From Mixta mediterraneensis (GTDB lineage Bacteria; Pseudomonadota; Gammaproteobacteria; Enterobacterales; Enterobacteriaceae), in NCBI RefSeq assembly GCF_014946725.1, contig NZ_JACFXY010000006.1, positions 62,001 to 126,000 of the forward strand: a stretch of DNA of 64,000 nucleotides, given 5' to 3'. This document shows, piece after piece, positions 39,371 through 48,823 of this stretch. Made by a program: the position numbers and the translations under genes. How positions within the stretch are numbered: the stretch's first letter is position 1; every line of letters begins with the position of its first letter. The notes under the pieces are model-generated. The model did not search any database and was not told where the DNA came from. It saw only the letters and a list, made by a program, of their open reading frames with translations.

Positions 39371-41050
39371 ATGATAAAAACTGAGGTAAACGCCGCTGAA
39401 GGGCGTCAGAGCTATGCGCCATTACTGCTTATAGTGGGCCTGGCCACTTTTACAGCGCATGCAGACGACAGTTCACACATGCTGAGCAATCAGCCGCAAC
39501 CACCTGACGTACGCTTAGGGCCGCTCTTCAATGCTGTGCAGCAGGAGAAGTTTTACTCCGATCAAAAGACTTTTGCTGATGCACTACCAAAATACGATCC
39601 TTCCTCAATTCTCGCCGACTGGCAGATGCAAAAGAATCAACGCAATTTTGATTTAAAACACTTCGTTGCGAATAACTTCACCCTACCCACTGAAAGCGAT
39701 AAGTATGTACCGCCAGCCGGACAAAGCCTGCGTGAACACATTGATGGCTTATGGCCGGTATTGACGCGCACCGCCAAAAGCGCCGGGCAATATGACTCGT
39801 TGTTACAGCTGCCTAAACCTTATGTGGTGCCTGGCGGTCGTTTCCGCGAGGTCTATTACTGGGACAGCTATTTTACCATGCTGGGACTGGGAGAAAGCGG
39901 ACACTGGGATCGGGTACAGGATATGGTGGATAACTTTGCCTCGCTGCTGGATCGCTATGGTCACATTCCCAACGGCAACCGCAGCTACTATTTAAGCCGT
40001 TCGCAACCGCCCTTCTTTAGCCTGATGGTTGACCTGCTGGCAACGCATAACGGTAATAAAACCTACACGCGTTATCTGCCACAGCTACAAAAAGAGTACG
40101 ACTACTGGATGGCGGACAGCGACACGGTAGCCCCTGGCGAAGCCAGCAAGCGCGTCATTAAACTCGCCGATGGTTCTCTGCTCAATCGCTACTGGGATGC
40201 CCGCGACGCGCCGCGTACCGAATCCTGGCTTGATGATGTTAATACCGCCAAAAAAGCACCGCAACGTGACAAAGCCGGGCTGTTTCGGGATTTGCGCGCA
40301 GGCGCCGCCTCCGGCTGGGACTTTAGTTCGCGTTGGTTTACCGATGCCCATAATCTGGCATCGATACGTACCACCCAGCTAGCACCTGTCGATCTCAACA
40401 GCCTGATGTTCCATCTGGAGAAAGTGCTGTCGAACAGCTATCAACTTAATAAGCAAAACGGTTTGGCGAAGCAGTTTGCCGATCGCGCTGAGAAACGTCA
40501 GGCCACCATCAATCGCTATTTATGGAATAGCGCGCAAGGCTGGTATGCCGATTACGACTGGAAGAAAAAACAAATTCATCCGCAGTTAACGGCGGCAACG
40601 CTTTTTCCACTGTATATGCAGGTCGCCAGCGATAAACAGGCCGACAGTACAGCCAGCGCCGTTGAAAAACAGCTGTTGAAACCGGGAGGGCTGCTCACCA
40701 CCACGGTGAATAACGGTCAGCAATGGGATGCGCCAAACGGTTGGGCGCCGCTGCAATGGGTGGCGGTAGAAGGGCTGGAGCATTATCACAAACCTCAGCT
40801 GGCTCAACAGATTGGTTTGCGCTTTTTGCAAAACGTGCAGACCACGTATGATCAGCAGCATAAATTAGTTGAGAAATATGTAGTTGAAGGTAAAAACCTT
40901 GGCGGTGGAGGGGGCGGTGAATATCCGCTACAGGATGGTTTTGGCTGGACTAACGGCGTCACGCTGATGCTGCTTGATAAATACTGTCCAAAAGACAAAA
41001 CCTGTAACAGCGCCCACGATATTCCGCAGGCTTCGGCATCAGTGCAGTGA
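39371..41050 (+). CDS. treA: Periplasmic trehalase TreA
   Basis: GH37 enzyme hydrolysing trehalose to glucose in the periplasm. The 559 residues (E. coli 565) begin with a signal peptide cut after TAHA. Both family signatures are present: [14 protein letters not shown] near residue 155 and [11 protein letters not shown] near 450. The glycine-rich [19 protein letters not shown] ends the catalytic domain. The start follows AAGGAGAACAACCG. It neighbours ymgE and ycgR as in E. coli. Confidence 0.96.
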   Translation: MIKTEVNAAEGRQSYAPLLLIVGLATFTAHADDSSHMLSNQPQPPDVRLGPLFNAVQQEKFYSDQKTFADALPKYDPSSILADWQMQKNQRNFDLKHFVANNFTLPTESDKYVPPAGQSLREHIDGLWPVLTRTAKSAGQYDSLLQLPKPYVVPGGRFREVYYWDSYFTMLGLGESGHWDRVQDMVDNFASLLDRYGHIPNGNRSYYLSRSQPPFFSLMVDLLATHNGNKTYTRYLPQLQKEYDYWMADSDTVAPGEASKRVIKLADGSLLNRYWDARDAPRTESWLDDVNTAKKAPQRDKAGLFRDLRAGAASGWDFSSRWFTDAHNLASIRTTQLAPVDLNSLMFHLEKVLSNSYQLNKQNGLAKQFADRAEKRQATINRYLWNSAQGWYADYDWKKKQIHPQLTAATLFPLYMQVASDKQADSTASAVEKQLLKPGGLLTTTVNNGQQWDAPNGWAPLQWVAVEGLEHYHKPQLAQQIGLRFLQNVQTTYDQQHKLVEKYVVEGKNLGGGGGGEYPLQDGFGWTNGVTLMLLDKYCPKDKTCNSAHDIPQASASVQ

Positions 41051-41139
41051 GCCTTGTCTGATACTGCCGGGTCACCGCTGCAGTATCAGACGTTTTTCCT
41101 GGCTTCCTTTCAGCGGCAGACAGAATTGCCGCAAATTTA

Positions 41140-41158
41140 ACAAATGAGAAGCATTGTC
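41140..41158 (+). promoter_or_regulatory. Fur-box-like site before the truncated receptor
   Basis: The 19-bp segment centred on AATGAGAAGCATT matches the Fur consensus at about 13 of 19 positions. It lies about 80 bp before a siderophore-receptor start, where a Fur site is expected. Confidence 0.55.
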
Positions 41159-41237
41159 ACTCTAGCTATGTGAATAATTATCACGCCATGTTCTTACTGG
41201 CGATTGCCTTACCGGATTTGACCAGAAAGGATGATCA

Positions 41238-41525
41238 ATGAAACTGCCTTCACTTCTGAAACGCAGCGCATTGTTCTGCGCGCTGGCGCTTGCTGCCCCG
41301 ACACTGACGTTTGCAGCTGACACCGCACAACCCCAGGGAACCGCTGATTCGTCCACGCAGGGCTATCTTGTTAATACCCGCCAGGACGCAACCAAAATCG
41401 ATCGCCCGCTGTGGACAACACCACAATCTGTTTCTGTGGTTACGCGTCAGCAGATTCAGGACGGGTCACAGCCACAAAAAAGGGGACGAAGCCATTCGTC
41501 CCCTTCTCTTTCTGTTAATGCTTAA
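41238..41525 (+). pseudogene. Truncated TonB-dependent siderophore receptor
   Basis: About 75 receptor-like codons: signal peptide MKLPSLLKRSALFCALALAA ending near TFAA, then ATKIDRPLWTTPQSVSVVTR, QQIQD, the start of a plug domain. The frame then runs into the terminator of the neighbouring minus-strand gene near 41465 and stops at 41525. Receptors of this type are about 700 residues, so roughly 90% is missing. Junction with the ymgE terminator indicates a deletion. The upstream Fur-like box is retained. Confidence 0.85.
41475..41504 (-). terminator. Terminator of the ymgE-like gene
   Basis: A perfect stem AGGGGACGAA/TTCGTCCCCT with loop GCCA, followed on the minus strand by TTTTTTG. It begins 24 bp after the ymgE stop. 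Confidence 0.88.
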
Positions 41526-41527
41526 CG

Positions 41528-41776
41528 TCAGCTACGAGCTTTACGATAAATAAACAGCACCACGATGGCACCAATTACCGCAACAACGAAGCTACCGAAG
41601 TTAAAACCGTCCACCCGGCCGAAGCCAAACAGGGTACTGATCCAGCCGCCGACAACAGCACCGATAATACCCAGCACGATGGTAAGGATGAAACCTCCGC
41701 CATCTCTACCCGGCATGATCCATTTAGCGAGAATACCGGCGATTAAACCAAAGATGATCCATGAAAGAATGCCCAT
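41528..41776 (-). CDS. ymgE: GlsB/YeaQ/YmgE-family small membrane protein
   Basis: 82 residues with three hydrophobic helices and the family's glycine-rich pattern (MGILSWIIFGLIAGILAKWI, GRDGGGF, GIIGAVVGGWISTLFGF). It is often stress-induced (transglycosylase-associated family). The symbol is chosen from synteny: treA, ymgE and ycgR are also neighbours in E. coli. Confidence 0.9.
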   Translation of the reverse strand: MGILSWIIFGLIAGILAKWIMPGRDGGGFILTIVLGIIGAVVGGWISTLFGFGRVDGFNFGSFVVAVIGAIVVLFIYRKARS

Positions 41777-41906
41777 TAACTACTCCTTGCGTTTTTTCTG
41801 ATTACTTTGTGATCGCCTGAGTAATCAAGCGGTTTACCGTGATAAGTATAGACACACTTTTAAATTCTGCATGTCAGGTCACAGTCAAAAAAATAAATGA
41901 TCTGAC

Positions 41907-41933
41907 TAAAGATTTTTCAGCCCGCGTCGATAA
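41907..41933 (+). promoter_or_regulatory. Sigma-28 promoter of ycgR
   Basis: TAAA (41907-41910), 15 bp, GTCGATAA (41926-41933), one mismatch to the FliA consensus. It is 57 bp before the ycgR start. In E. coli ycgR is also FliA-controlled. Confidence 0.82.
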
Positions 41934-41990
41934 CGGTCAGGTGGTAAAAGGGGACAGAAGTGATGATTAACAATCATTTGGAGCCGGGAA

Positions 41991-42725
41991 GTGAAAGAAG
42001 CCGATAAAGAACAATATCTCAAACGTGGAACCCTGGCCGTCCTGAGCGTCATGAAGGATCTGCTGCGCTTACAAACGCCGTTAATGGTGAGCTTTTCGCG
42101 TGGGCAATTTATCAGCCGTATGCTGGCTGCCGATGAAAGCCGCATTATGTTCGATTTAGGCAGTAATCATCTGCATAACGATCACGCGCTGCACTGTAGC
42201 GAGGTAAGTATTTCGGCTGAAATTCAGGGCGCTAAAGTCGAATTTGAGCTTCCCTCACTGGAAATGGCGCAGCACGAAGGTTTGCCAGCGTTCAGCACCG
42301 CGCTGCCGCCGGTGATCTGGCAAATTCAGCGTCGTGAGTTTTTTCGCGTCAGCGCTCCACTTGAGCCTCAGTTCTGGTGTCATACCGAATGGCCGGATGG
42401 CAAAAAAGCGCGTTTGCGTCTGCAAAACCTGTCGCTCGGTGGGATAGGCGTGCTGGTTGATGGAGCCCTGCCTGACGGCTTAAAAAGCGGCGATGCTTTT
42501 AAAACCTTCCGCGTCGAACTGGGCGAATACGGTCATTTTGAAGCAGGTGCAAAGCTGATGTATATTGGTGAACACACGATAGTCACCAGCAAGAATGAAA
42601 CCCGCATCACGCCACGTTTAAGTTTCCGTTTTACCACCATCGAACCGCTTCAGGAACGCCAGTTACAGCAGGTCATTTTTGCGCTGGAACGCCTGGCGCA
42701 CGACAAATCTAATCGTTTTCAATAA
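41991..42725 (+). CDS. ycgR: Flagellar brake protein YcgR (PilZ domain, c-di-GMP)
   Basis: Binds cyclic di-GMP and slows the flagellar motor. The 244 residues comprise an N-terminal YcgR domain and a PilZ domain. The PilZ domain has the RxxxR motif in RREFFRV (near residue 114) and NLSLGGIGVL in place of the common D/N-x-S-x-x-G, acceptable for binding. The start is GTG at 41991, 7 bp after GGAG, giving MKEADKEQYL. It sits under a sigma-28 promoter. Confidence 0.95.
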   Translation: MKEADKEQYLKRGTLAVLSVMKDLLRLQTPLMVSFSRGQFISRMLAADESRIMFDLGSNHLHNDHALHCSEVSISAEIQGAKVEFELPSLEMAQHEGLPAFSTALPPVIWQIQRREFFRVSAPLEPQFWCHTEWPDGKKARLRLQNLSLGGIGVLVDGALPDGLKSGDAFKTFRVELGEYGHFEAGAKLMYIGEHTIVTSKNETRITPRLSFRFTTIEPLQERQLQQVIFALERLAHDKSNRFQ

Positions 42726-42732
42726 ATTCCTG

Positions 42733-42765
42733 CCTGGATACATCGCAATTTTCACCGTATCCAGG
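42733..42765. terminator. Inverted repeat after ycgR
   Basis: CCTGGATAC and GTATCCAGG pair over a 15-base loop, 7 bp past the ycgR stop. There is no U tract. Confidence 0.5.
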
Positions 42766-42822
42766 CTATGCTACTTGTTCCTGATTTTCTAAAACCGGAT
42801 CCCAGCAAGGAGATTCTCCCCA

Positions 42823-43926
42823 ATGGAAAACTGGCTTTCATCACGTCATTTTCAAACAATATTTCTCGACCAAAATTTCTGGATCAACAGCGCTATCGTG
42901 ATCGTTGCCACCCTGGTAATGTACTGGATACTACGCTCGCTGATCCGCTTCATATCCAATCGCATCGCCCATTACAGCGAGCATCGCCATACGCGCGCCA
43001 GTAGCATCGCGGTGGAGATTTTACGCAGCACTAGTCAAACCCTGCTGCTGATCTTCTCTCTGTTGATTGCGCTTAAACTCGTCAATTTGCCGCCAGGCTG
43101 GAGCAACACCATTTCGCACGGCTGGTTCCTGGCTTTTATTGTTCAGCTGGCATTGTGGATTGATTGTGGCATTCGCCTGTGGCTGCAAAGCCTGTTGCGC
43201 GATCCGCTGCATGTACGCAATCCCGTGACTACCGTCATCCTCGGCATCCTGTTGCGCATACTGGTATGGGTGATGATGGTGCTCGCCATTCTGTCGAATA
43301 TGGGGATCAATATTACCGCGCTGGTCGCCAGCTTAGGCGTCGGCGGCATCGCTATTGCACTGGCGATACAAACGGTATTAAGCGATGTGTTTGCATCGTT
43401 AGCGATTGGGTTAGATCGCCCGTTTGAACACGGCGATTTTATCGTATTCGGAGATATTGCCGGTTCAATTGAGCACATTGGCCTGAAAACGACGCGTTTA
43501 CGTAGCCTGAGCGGTGAACAGGTGGTGTGTTCTAACACCATTTTGTTACAGCAGACCATTCACAATTACAAACGCATGCAGCAACGCCGCATCGTGTTTA
43601 AGTTCAGTATCAGCTACGCCACGCCATCGGAGCAGGTGCGTGAAATCAGTGGGCTGGTGAAAACGATTATTCAGGGCATTGAAATGACGCGTTTTGATCG
43701 TGCGCACTTTCTGGCTTTTGATGATTCGAAACTGACATTTGAAGTGGTCTATTATGTGCTCGATGCTGACTACAACAAATACATGGATATTCAGCAGGAG
43801 ATTAATTTGCAGCTGATGGCGGGATTAGAAGAACGCCATATTCGTTTCGCCTTCCCGATTCGCCAGGTAGAGTTCAGCGGTGGCAGCTTACCGCAGGTAG
43901 ATCTGAAAGCGGTAGCAAATGAGTAG
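42823..43926 (+). CDS. MscS-family mechanosensitive channel
   Basis: 367 residues with five hydrophobic helices, the last being the pore-lining helix LVASLGVGGIAIALAIQTVL, then the beta domain start GLDRPFEHGDFI and the vestibule region. It opens on membrane tension to protect from osmotic downshift. Length and helix number suggest a YnaI/YbdG-type rather than the 286-residue MscS. The start follows AAGGAGATTCTCCCC. Confidence 0.9.
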   Translation: MENWLSSRHFQTIFLDQNFWINSAIVIVATLVMYWILRSLIRFISNRIAHYSEHRHTRASSIAVEILRSTSQTLLLIFSLLIALKLVNLPPGWSNTISHGWFLAFIVQLALWIDCGIRLWLQSLLRDPLHVRNPVTTVILGILLRILVWVMMVLAILSNMGINITALVASLGVGGIAIALAIQTVLSDVFASLAIGLDRPFEHGDFIVFGDIAGSIEHIGLKTTRLRSLSGEQVVCSNTILLQQTIHNYKRMQQRRIVFKFSISYATPSEQVREISGLVKTIIQGIEMTRFDRAHFLAFDDSKLTFEVVYYVLDADYNKYMDIQQEINLQLMAGLEERHIRFAFPIRQVEFSGGSLPQVDLKAVANE

Positions 43927-43954
43927 CTCGTTATCGGGCGAGAAGTAAAATGTT

Positions 43955-44030
43955 TTCCAGCTTCTTCTCTTGGCAGGAGAAGCTGGAATAAGGACCTGAC
44001 GCGCCCGCCAGAACATCATAAAACTGGCGG
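43955..44030. terminator. Two adjacent hairpins between the channel gene and the sugar operon
   Basis: CCAGCTTCTTCTC/GGAGAAGCTGG (43957-43987) and CCGCCAG/CTGGCGG near 44006-44030. They separate convergent genes and probably terminate both transcripts. Confidence 0.6.
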
Positions 44031-44037
44031 AGCCAAC

Positions 44038-45456
44038 TCAATGGTGCTGATAACAACTCACCCCTAAATAAAGACTAAATGCCTCCTGCAATACAGCAGC
44101 GGTAGCCGAATGGTTCATTGCCACATGATGTTCAAAACCGTTACGGCAAATCCACGCCAGTAAGGATTCCAGCTGCGGCACCTGAATCACGGCACGACAT
44201 CCCACCGTATCAAGCGGATCATCCACTGACTTTCCTTGCCCGACATAAGCTTTGATTTCTCCACTGAAATCATCCGTTGAAAGACGGAAATACGTCAGGT
44301 CGCCGCTTTTCATTCGTCCATGCACCGCGCCACAGGTATTCTCTTTTCCCACCGTGGTGCCGATGATGTCGGCAGTCCCCATTGTGGGTGATTCCAGGCT
44401 GGCGCTGGCAAAGTTTCCACAGTGAAACAGCACGCATTTGTCACGATCGTCGCCAAAGTTGTTATTCCAGTCGGCTAAAGAGGCTGGCTGGAGCGAACAG
44501 CTGGCCAGCGCGTACATTGACAGCGCCCCCATTACGTCAACTTCACAGGCGCTGGGCATGAGTTGGCCGGACATCACACTCATTATCGAACAGACATTAA
44601 TGCCAAGGTTTTCCTGTAACGAGGTCCAGCACTGAATAGCGGTAGTATCAATATCGTTTTCATTTACCCACTCGCTAATCACCACGAATAATTTCGCCAT
44701 GGTTTGCAGCTTCTCGCCCGGAATGCCACGTGCGTCGGCGTTCGCTTCAAGGATTTCACGCTTCTCTGCTACCCGAATATCATCATCGCGCAGCCGCTTG
44801 ATACGGCTAAATATTTCCGACAGATCGAGGGTTTCCACCGCGATGCCCATTTTTTCTAATAGCTTTTCGCTGTAGCGCACCGTATTAAAACCTGCCGGAC
44901 GCGCACCAATGGCACCGACACGCACCCGACGCATCGCGTTCACCACCCGGCACAGCTGGGTAAAACGCTGTAAATCCTGCATAAACACCTCGCTGCTCAG
45001 GGCACAGACGTGTTGCCGGGTTAAGCTAAAAGGAATGCCGTATTGACGTAAATTATTGCACAGCGAAATTTTGCCACAAAAACTGTCACGACGCGTCGCC
45101 AGCCCCATTTTATCAAGGTTATCTTCTTCAGCCTGTATCAACACTGGCACGTTGAGCCCCGAAAGGCGGATAGCCTCTGCAATGGCTTTTTCATCACCGA
45201 AGTTAGGCAACAGCACCACAATGCCATGGATCGTGTCGCGCTGCTGGCGGAAAAGCTCAGCGCAGACTTTTGCCTCCTGTCGCGTCTCGACGCCGCCGAG
45301 ATGGGTTTGCGTTTCGTTAAGCATCACGGTATTGATATTAAGTTTTTCAAACAGCATCACCGCCTGCTGGCGCGCTTCGCCTACCAGATAGCTGGGGAAA
45401 AAACCCCGATTGCCGATGATAACGCCGAAGGTTAACTGCTGAGGAAGTGTTGACAT
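44038..45456 (-). CDS. Sugar isomerase of the L-fucose/L-arabinose isomerase family; candidate D-apiose isomerase
   Basis: 472 residues from the ATG at 45456. The N- and middle domains have FGVIIGNRGFFPSYLVGEAR, IGARPAGFNTVRYSEKLLEK and CWTSLQENLGINVCSIMSVM, and the C-terminal segment has ENTCGAVHGRMKSGDLTYFR. This is the fold and arrangement of FucI/AraA-like aldose-ketose isomerases. It ends an operon with an FGGY kinase, split transketolase and ABC importer. This combination matches the non-oxidative apiose route (isomerase, kinase, transketolase), so D-apiose to D-apulose is the favoured but unproven reaction. Confidence 0.75.
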   Translation of the reverse strand: MSTLPQQLTFGVIIGNRGFFPSYLVGEARQQAVMLFEKLNINTVMLNETQTHLGGVETRQEAKVCAELFRQQRDTIHGIVVLLPNFGDEKAIAEAIRLSGLNVPVLIQAEEDNLDKMGLATRRDSFCGKISLCNNLRQYGIPFSLTRQHVCALSSEVFMQDLQRFTQLCRVVNAMRRVRVGAIGARPAGFNTVRYSEKLLEKMGIAVETLDLSEIFSRIKRLRDDDIRVAEKREILEANADARGIPGEKLQTMAKLFVVISEWVNENDIDTTAIQCWTSLQENLGINVCSIMSVMSGQLMPSACEVDVMGALSMYALASCSLQPASLADWNNNFGDDRDKCVLFHCGNFASASLESPTMGTADIIGTTVGKENTCGAVHGRMKSGDLTYFRLSTDDFSGEIKAYVGQGKSVDDPLDTVGCRAVIQVPQLESLLAWICRNGFEHHVAMNHSATAAVLQEAFSLYLGVSCYQHH

Positions 45457-45475
45457 TGCTCTGCTCCGAAAAAAG

Positions 45476-46962
45476 TTATTGTGGCTGATAACGGCAACGG
45501 GCCACCGCATCAAGCCAGCCTTTATAGTTTTCCTGCATGTTTTCTATGTGTTGTTCACGTGGCATTATCACGCTGCCACCTTGCAGCGCCTGCATTTCAC
45601 TACCCTGTTGCCACCAGCCCAGCACTTTCCCTGCCAGCAACGCGACCCCAGCGCCGAGACTTCGGCAGTAGGCACGCGCTGCAGTGGTCGTTGCAATACA
45701 TCAGCCTGCAACTGCATCAGCCAGGCGTTTTCAGTCGCGCTGCCATCAACGCACAGCGCCGGGAGCTGCACGCCGCTGGCCTGCTCCATTACGAAGAACA
45801 CATCGGCGATCTGAAAAGCGATAGATTCCAGCGCCACGCGGGCTAAGACAGCGGGCGTCGCGGCATCGGTCAGTCCGCACACCATGCCGCGCGCCTTTAA
45901 ATCCCACCATGGTGCGCCAAGGCCGGAGAGTGCCGGAACGAAATAGATACCCTGATTATTCGCGGCGCTTGCGGCCAGCGTGGTTAATTCGCGGGGATCG
46001 TGAATTCCCAGTATTTTCCCCAGCCAGGCCGCACCTGAACCGGTGTGGGTAATATTGCCTTCGAAGGCAAAGCGCAGCTGCCCGTCATGCCATGCCACGG
46101 TGGTGCTAAGACCGTTTTCGGTCATCAGCGGTGTCGCCATTGACATCATCAGGGATGAACCGGTGCCGTAGGTGGCTTTTACTACTTCCGCATCACCACG
46201 ACGCTGCGCCTGTAGCGCTGCATGGGAGTCTCCAATGCGTGCCAGGATTGGCGTACCTGGCGCCAGGCCGGGAATATCTTTTACCACCACCACGCCTTGT
46301 TCACTGGCGGATGAGGTGATCGCTGGAAGCGCTGCGCGCGGCAGTTGAAACAGCGCCAGCAGCTCATCGTCCCAGTCATTGTGATGCAGGCTGTAAAGCT
46401 GCGTCCGTGCTGCATTGGCATGATCGGTAATAAAGCTTCCCCCTGCGGTGAGTTGCCAGGTCAGCCAGCTATCAACGGTGCCAATACATAACTCTCCCGC
46501 TGCGGCACGAGCAGCGCCGTCAGGAATAGCGGCCAGCATGCCGGTCAGCTTGGCGGCGGGAAACATCGGATCAACCGCCAGCCCGGTTAAGCCGGTAATG
46601 CGAGGCGCTTTGCCAGCCTGATGGAGATCGCGACAAAAAGATTCGGAGCGGCGATCCTGCCAGCTCAACAGCGGTGTCAGTGGCTTGCCGTCACGACGTT
46701 GCCAAATCAATACCGATTCACGCTGGTTACTGATTGCGACTGCCGCAACCGCTCTTCCCGCGCACTGAGTCAGACATTGCGTGATAGCCTGTTTGACTGC
46801 CAGCCAGATCGCCAGGGGATCTTGCTCTGCCAGACCCGGCTGCGGATGGTCCAGCGTCAAATTCTGACTACCGCGCGCCACCACTTCTCCCTGGCGATTC
46901 ACCGCGATTGCCTTCGCATTCGTGGTGCCTTCATCGATCGCCAGAATCACAGGATCTTCCAT
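45476..46962 (-). pseudogene. FGGY-family sugar kinase with a single-base frameshift; candidate apulose kinase
   Basis: ATP-dependent ketose kinase. The frame from 46962 is intact for about 440 residues (LAIDEGTTNAKAIAVN, LLSWQDRR, GTVDSWLTWQL, GDSHAALQAQRRGD, YGTGSSLMMS, GLGAPWWDLKARG). At the C4 run 45646-45649 (plus strand) it reads ALGSRCW and stops at 45568. Adding one G to the coding run gives ALGVALLAGKVLGWWQQG, then a continuous frame to a stop at 45476 (495 residues, normal FGGY length). Either a loss-of-function indel or a homopolymer sequencing error. Confidence 0.85.
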
Positions 46963-46964
46963 GC

Positions 46965-47909
46965 TTACGCTCCCGCGCAGATGCGCAATGCATTTTTTAC
47001 GAGGCTGGCCGCATCAATGCCGTGGTGTGCGCGTGTTGAAGCACGATCGCCAGCAATGGCGTATTCACCATCTGGAATACCCAGGCGCAACAGCGGAATG
47101 CCACAGCCGCCTTCAGCTAACACTTCTGCGAACAGGCTGCCAACGCCGCCATTGACGTTGTGTTCTTCAACCGTGATTACCGCTGGATAGTGACCTAGCA
47201 GGTTACGCAGCTGTTGGGTATCGCAAGGCCGAATCGATGGAATGGCGATCACACCGGCTGAAATGCCAGACTCTGCCAGTTGCAGCGCGGCGTGAACTGC
47301 CTCGTGAACCGTGGACCCCATCGCCACCAGCGCAATGTCTTTACCTTCTCGCAGCTGATCGATTTGGCCGGGCTTAAACTGGTAGTTTTCCTCGTGCAGC
47401 TGAGGCAGCTCTTTGCCATCAAGACGGATATAAACCGGCCCAACGTGCGCCAGCGCATAATCAATGATTTGGCGGCACTCCAGCGGGCAAGACGGCGCGT
47501 AAATTTCAATATTGCCAAAACCGCGCATCACCGCGATGTCATCAATGCTGTGATGGGTGCTGGCGAGCGGGCCATAACTGGCCCCCGCATTCAGGCCAAA
47601 CAGTTTGACATTGGTGTTGTTGTAGCAGACATCGACTTTTACCTGCTCGTTGGCTCGCGATACCAGGAATGGCGCCGCATTACAGGTGACCGCGACTTTG
47701 CCACCCAGCGCCAGGCCGGCAGCAGTGCCGACCAGGGTTTGTTCAGCGATACCCACGTTGATCAGCCGATCGGGAAAGGCGTTAATAAACGGCGCGATTT
47801 TTGCGGTCGAGGTCGAATCCGCTACCACCGGAACGAGATCCACGCCATGGTTAACGGCATCGATAAAGGCTGTCACCATCACGCTGGCTAAATGTTGTGC
47901 ATTACTCAT
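46965..47909 (-). CDS. Transketolase C-terminal (beta) subunit; candidate apulose-4-phosphate transketolase B
   Basis: 314 residues covering the pyrimidine-binding and C-terminal domains of a split transketolase: VPVVADSTSTAKIAPFINAF, NVGIAEQTLVGTAAGLALGG, LASTHHSIDDIAVMRGF and the C-terminal ITVEEHNVNGGVGSLFAEVL. It overlaps the alpha-subunit gene by 8 bp and its stop lies 3 bp before the kinase start. It works only with that subunit. Substrate assignment is from context. Confidence 0.9.
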   Translation of the reverse strand: MSNAQHLASVMVTAFIDAVNHGVDLVPVVADSTSTAKIAPFINAFPDRLINVGIAEQTLVGTAAGLALGGKVAVTCNAAPFLVSRANEQVKVDVCYNNTNVKLFGLNAGASYGPLASTHHSIDDIAVMRGFGNIEIYAPSCPLECRQIIDYALAHVGPVYIRLDGKELPQLHEENYQFKPGQIDQLREGKDIALVAMGSTVHEAVHAALQLAESGISAGVIAIPSIRPCDTQQLRNLLGHYPAVITVEEHNVNGGVGSLFAEVLAEGGCGIPLLRLGIPDGEYAIAGDRASTRAHHGIDAASLVKNALRICAGA

Positions 47910-48732
47910 CTTTCAGTTCCTCCATTGCCAGCGCGATCTCTTCTCCTTTCGGAACGCGGTGGTGCCATTCGGGTTTGCTCTGAATAAAGGAGATACCAAA
48001 ACCTTTTTCGGTATGCGCAACGATGACCTGCGGCTTACCGTTTTGCGGCAGGTTTTCAATCGTTTCAACCACAGCAGCCATGTCATTGCCGCTGCATTCC
48101 GTCACCTCAAGCCCAAAGGCACGCCATTTTTCTGCTAGCGGATCGGTATTCATGATGTCGCGCGTCGCGCCTGCCAGTTGCAGTTTGTTTTTGTCATTAA
48201 TGATGATCAGATTGTCGAGGCCGTAATGGGCCGCCACCAATGCCGCCTCCCAGTTGCTGCCCTCTGCCAGCTCGCCATCACCGGTCACTACAAAAATGCG
48301 GCGCTTGCTGTTGTCTTTCTTCGCAGCAATCGCAATGCCCACCGCCACGGGTAAACCGTGACCCAGCGCGCCAGTATTCAGCTCAACGCCAGGCGTTTTC
48401 TGCCGCACCGGATGGCCCGGCAAATGCGAATCGGCGTGTTGATAAGTTGGCAGCCAGTCCGCAGGAAAATAGCCCGCTTCGGCTAATACGCAGTAATAGC
48501 CGCCAACTGCATGCCCTTTCGACTGGATATAGATGTCGCGCTGATCGTCCTCGGTTCGATCGGGTGCGCAATTCAGGATGCGAAAATAAAGCGCCGTCAG
48601 AATTTCCACCTGCGATAAATCAGCGCCAGTATGACCTCCCGCCGGGCTGCCCGCGTTAAGTTGAATAATACGACGGCGGATCGCCCGCGCTTTGCTTTTC
48701 AGCTCGTCCACCGAGAGATTAAAAGGATTCAT
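47902..48732 (-). CDS. Transketolase N-terminal (alpha) subunit; candidate apulose-4-phosphate transketolase A
   Basis: 276 residues with the thiamine-diphosphate site GDGELAEGSNWEA ... INDKN, GGHTGADLSQVEILTALYF and KGHAVGGYYCVLAEAGYF, LGHGLPVAVG. These are typical of the small TPP-binding half of split transketolases. Its start follows GAGGTGGTCT and is preceded by a 16-bp palindrome, so it may begin its own transcript. Confidence 0.92.
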   Translation of the reverse strand: MNPFNLSVDELKSKARAIRRRIIQLNAGSPAGGHTGADLSQVEILTALYFRILNCAPDRTEDDQRDIYIQSKGHAVGGYYCVLAEAGYFPADWLPTYQHADSHLPGHPVRQKTPGVELNTGALGHGLPVAVGIAIAAKKDNSKRRIFVVTGDGELAEGSNWEAALVAAHYGLDNLIIINDKNKLQLAGATRDIMNTDPLAEKWRAFGLEVTECSGNDMAAVVETIENLPQNGKPQVIVAHTEKGFGISFIQSKPEWHHRVPKGEEIALAMEELKDE

Positions 48733-48759
48733 AGACCACCTCTGAATTTTAAATCGTTT

Positions 48760-48775
48760 ATGAATATATATTCAT
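48760..48775. promoter_or_regulatory. Palindromic operator before the transketolase genes
   Basis: A perfect 16-bp palindrome ATGAATATATATTCAT in the 91-bp gap between the transporter and transketolase genes. It resembles the site before the binding-protein gene (53011-53045), so both are probably bound by the SorC-type regulator. Confidence 0.65.
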
Positions 48776-48823
48776 GGATGCTAAAAAAAAGTGCAGACAA
48801 GCGTGTCCTGCACCCTTACCGAT

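Noticed and set aside
48240-48659. A 139-codon plus-strand frame in the transketolase gene
   Set aside because: Antisense shadow with Pro/Arg/Cys-rich composition and no start signal.
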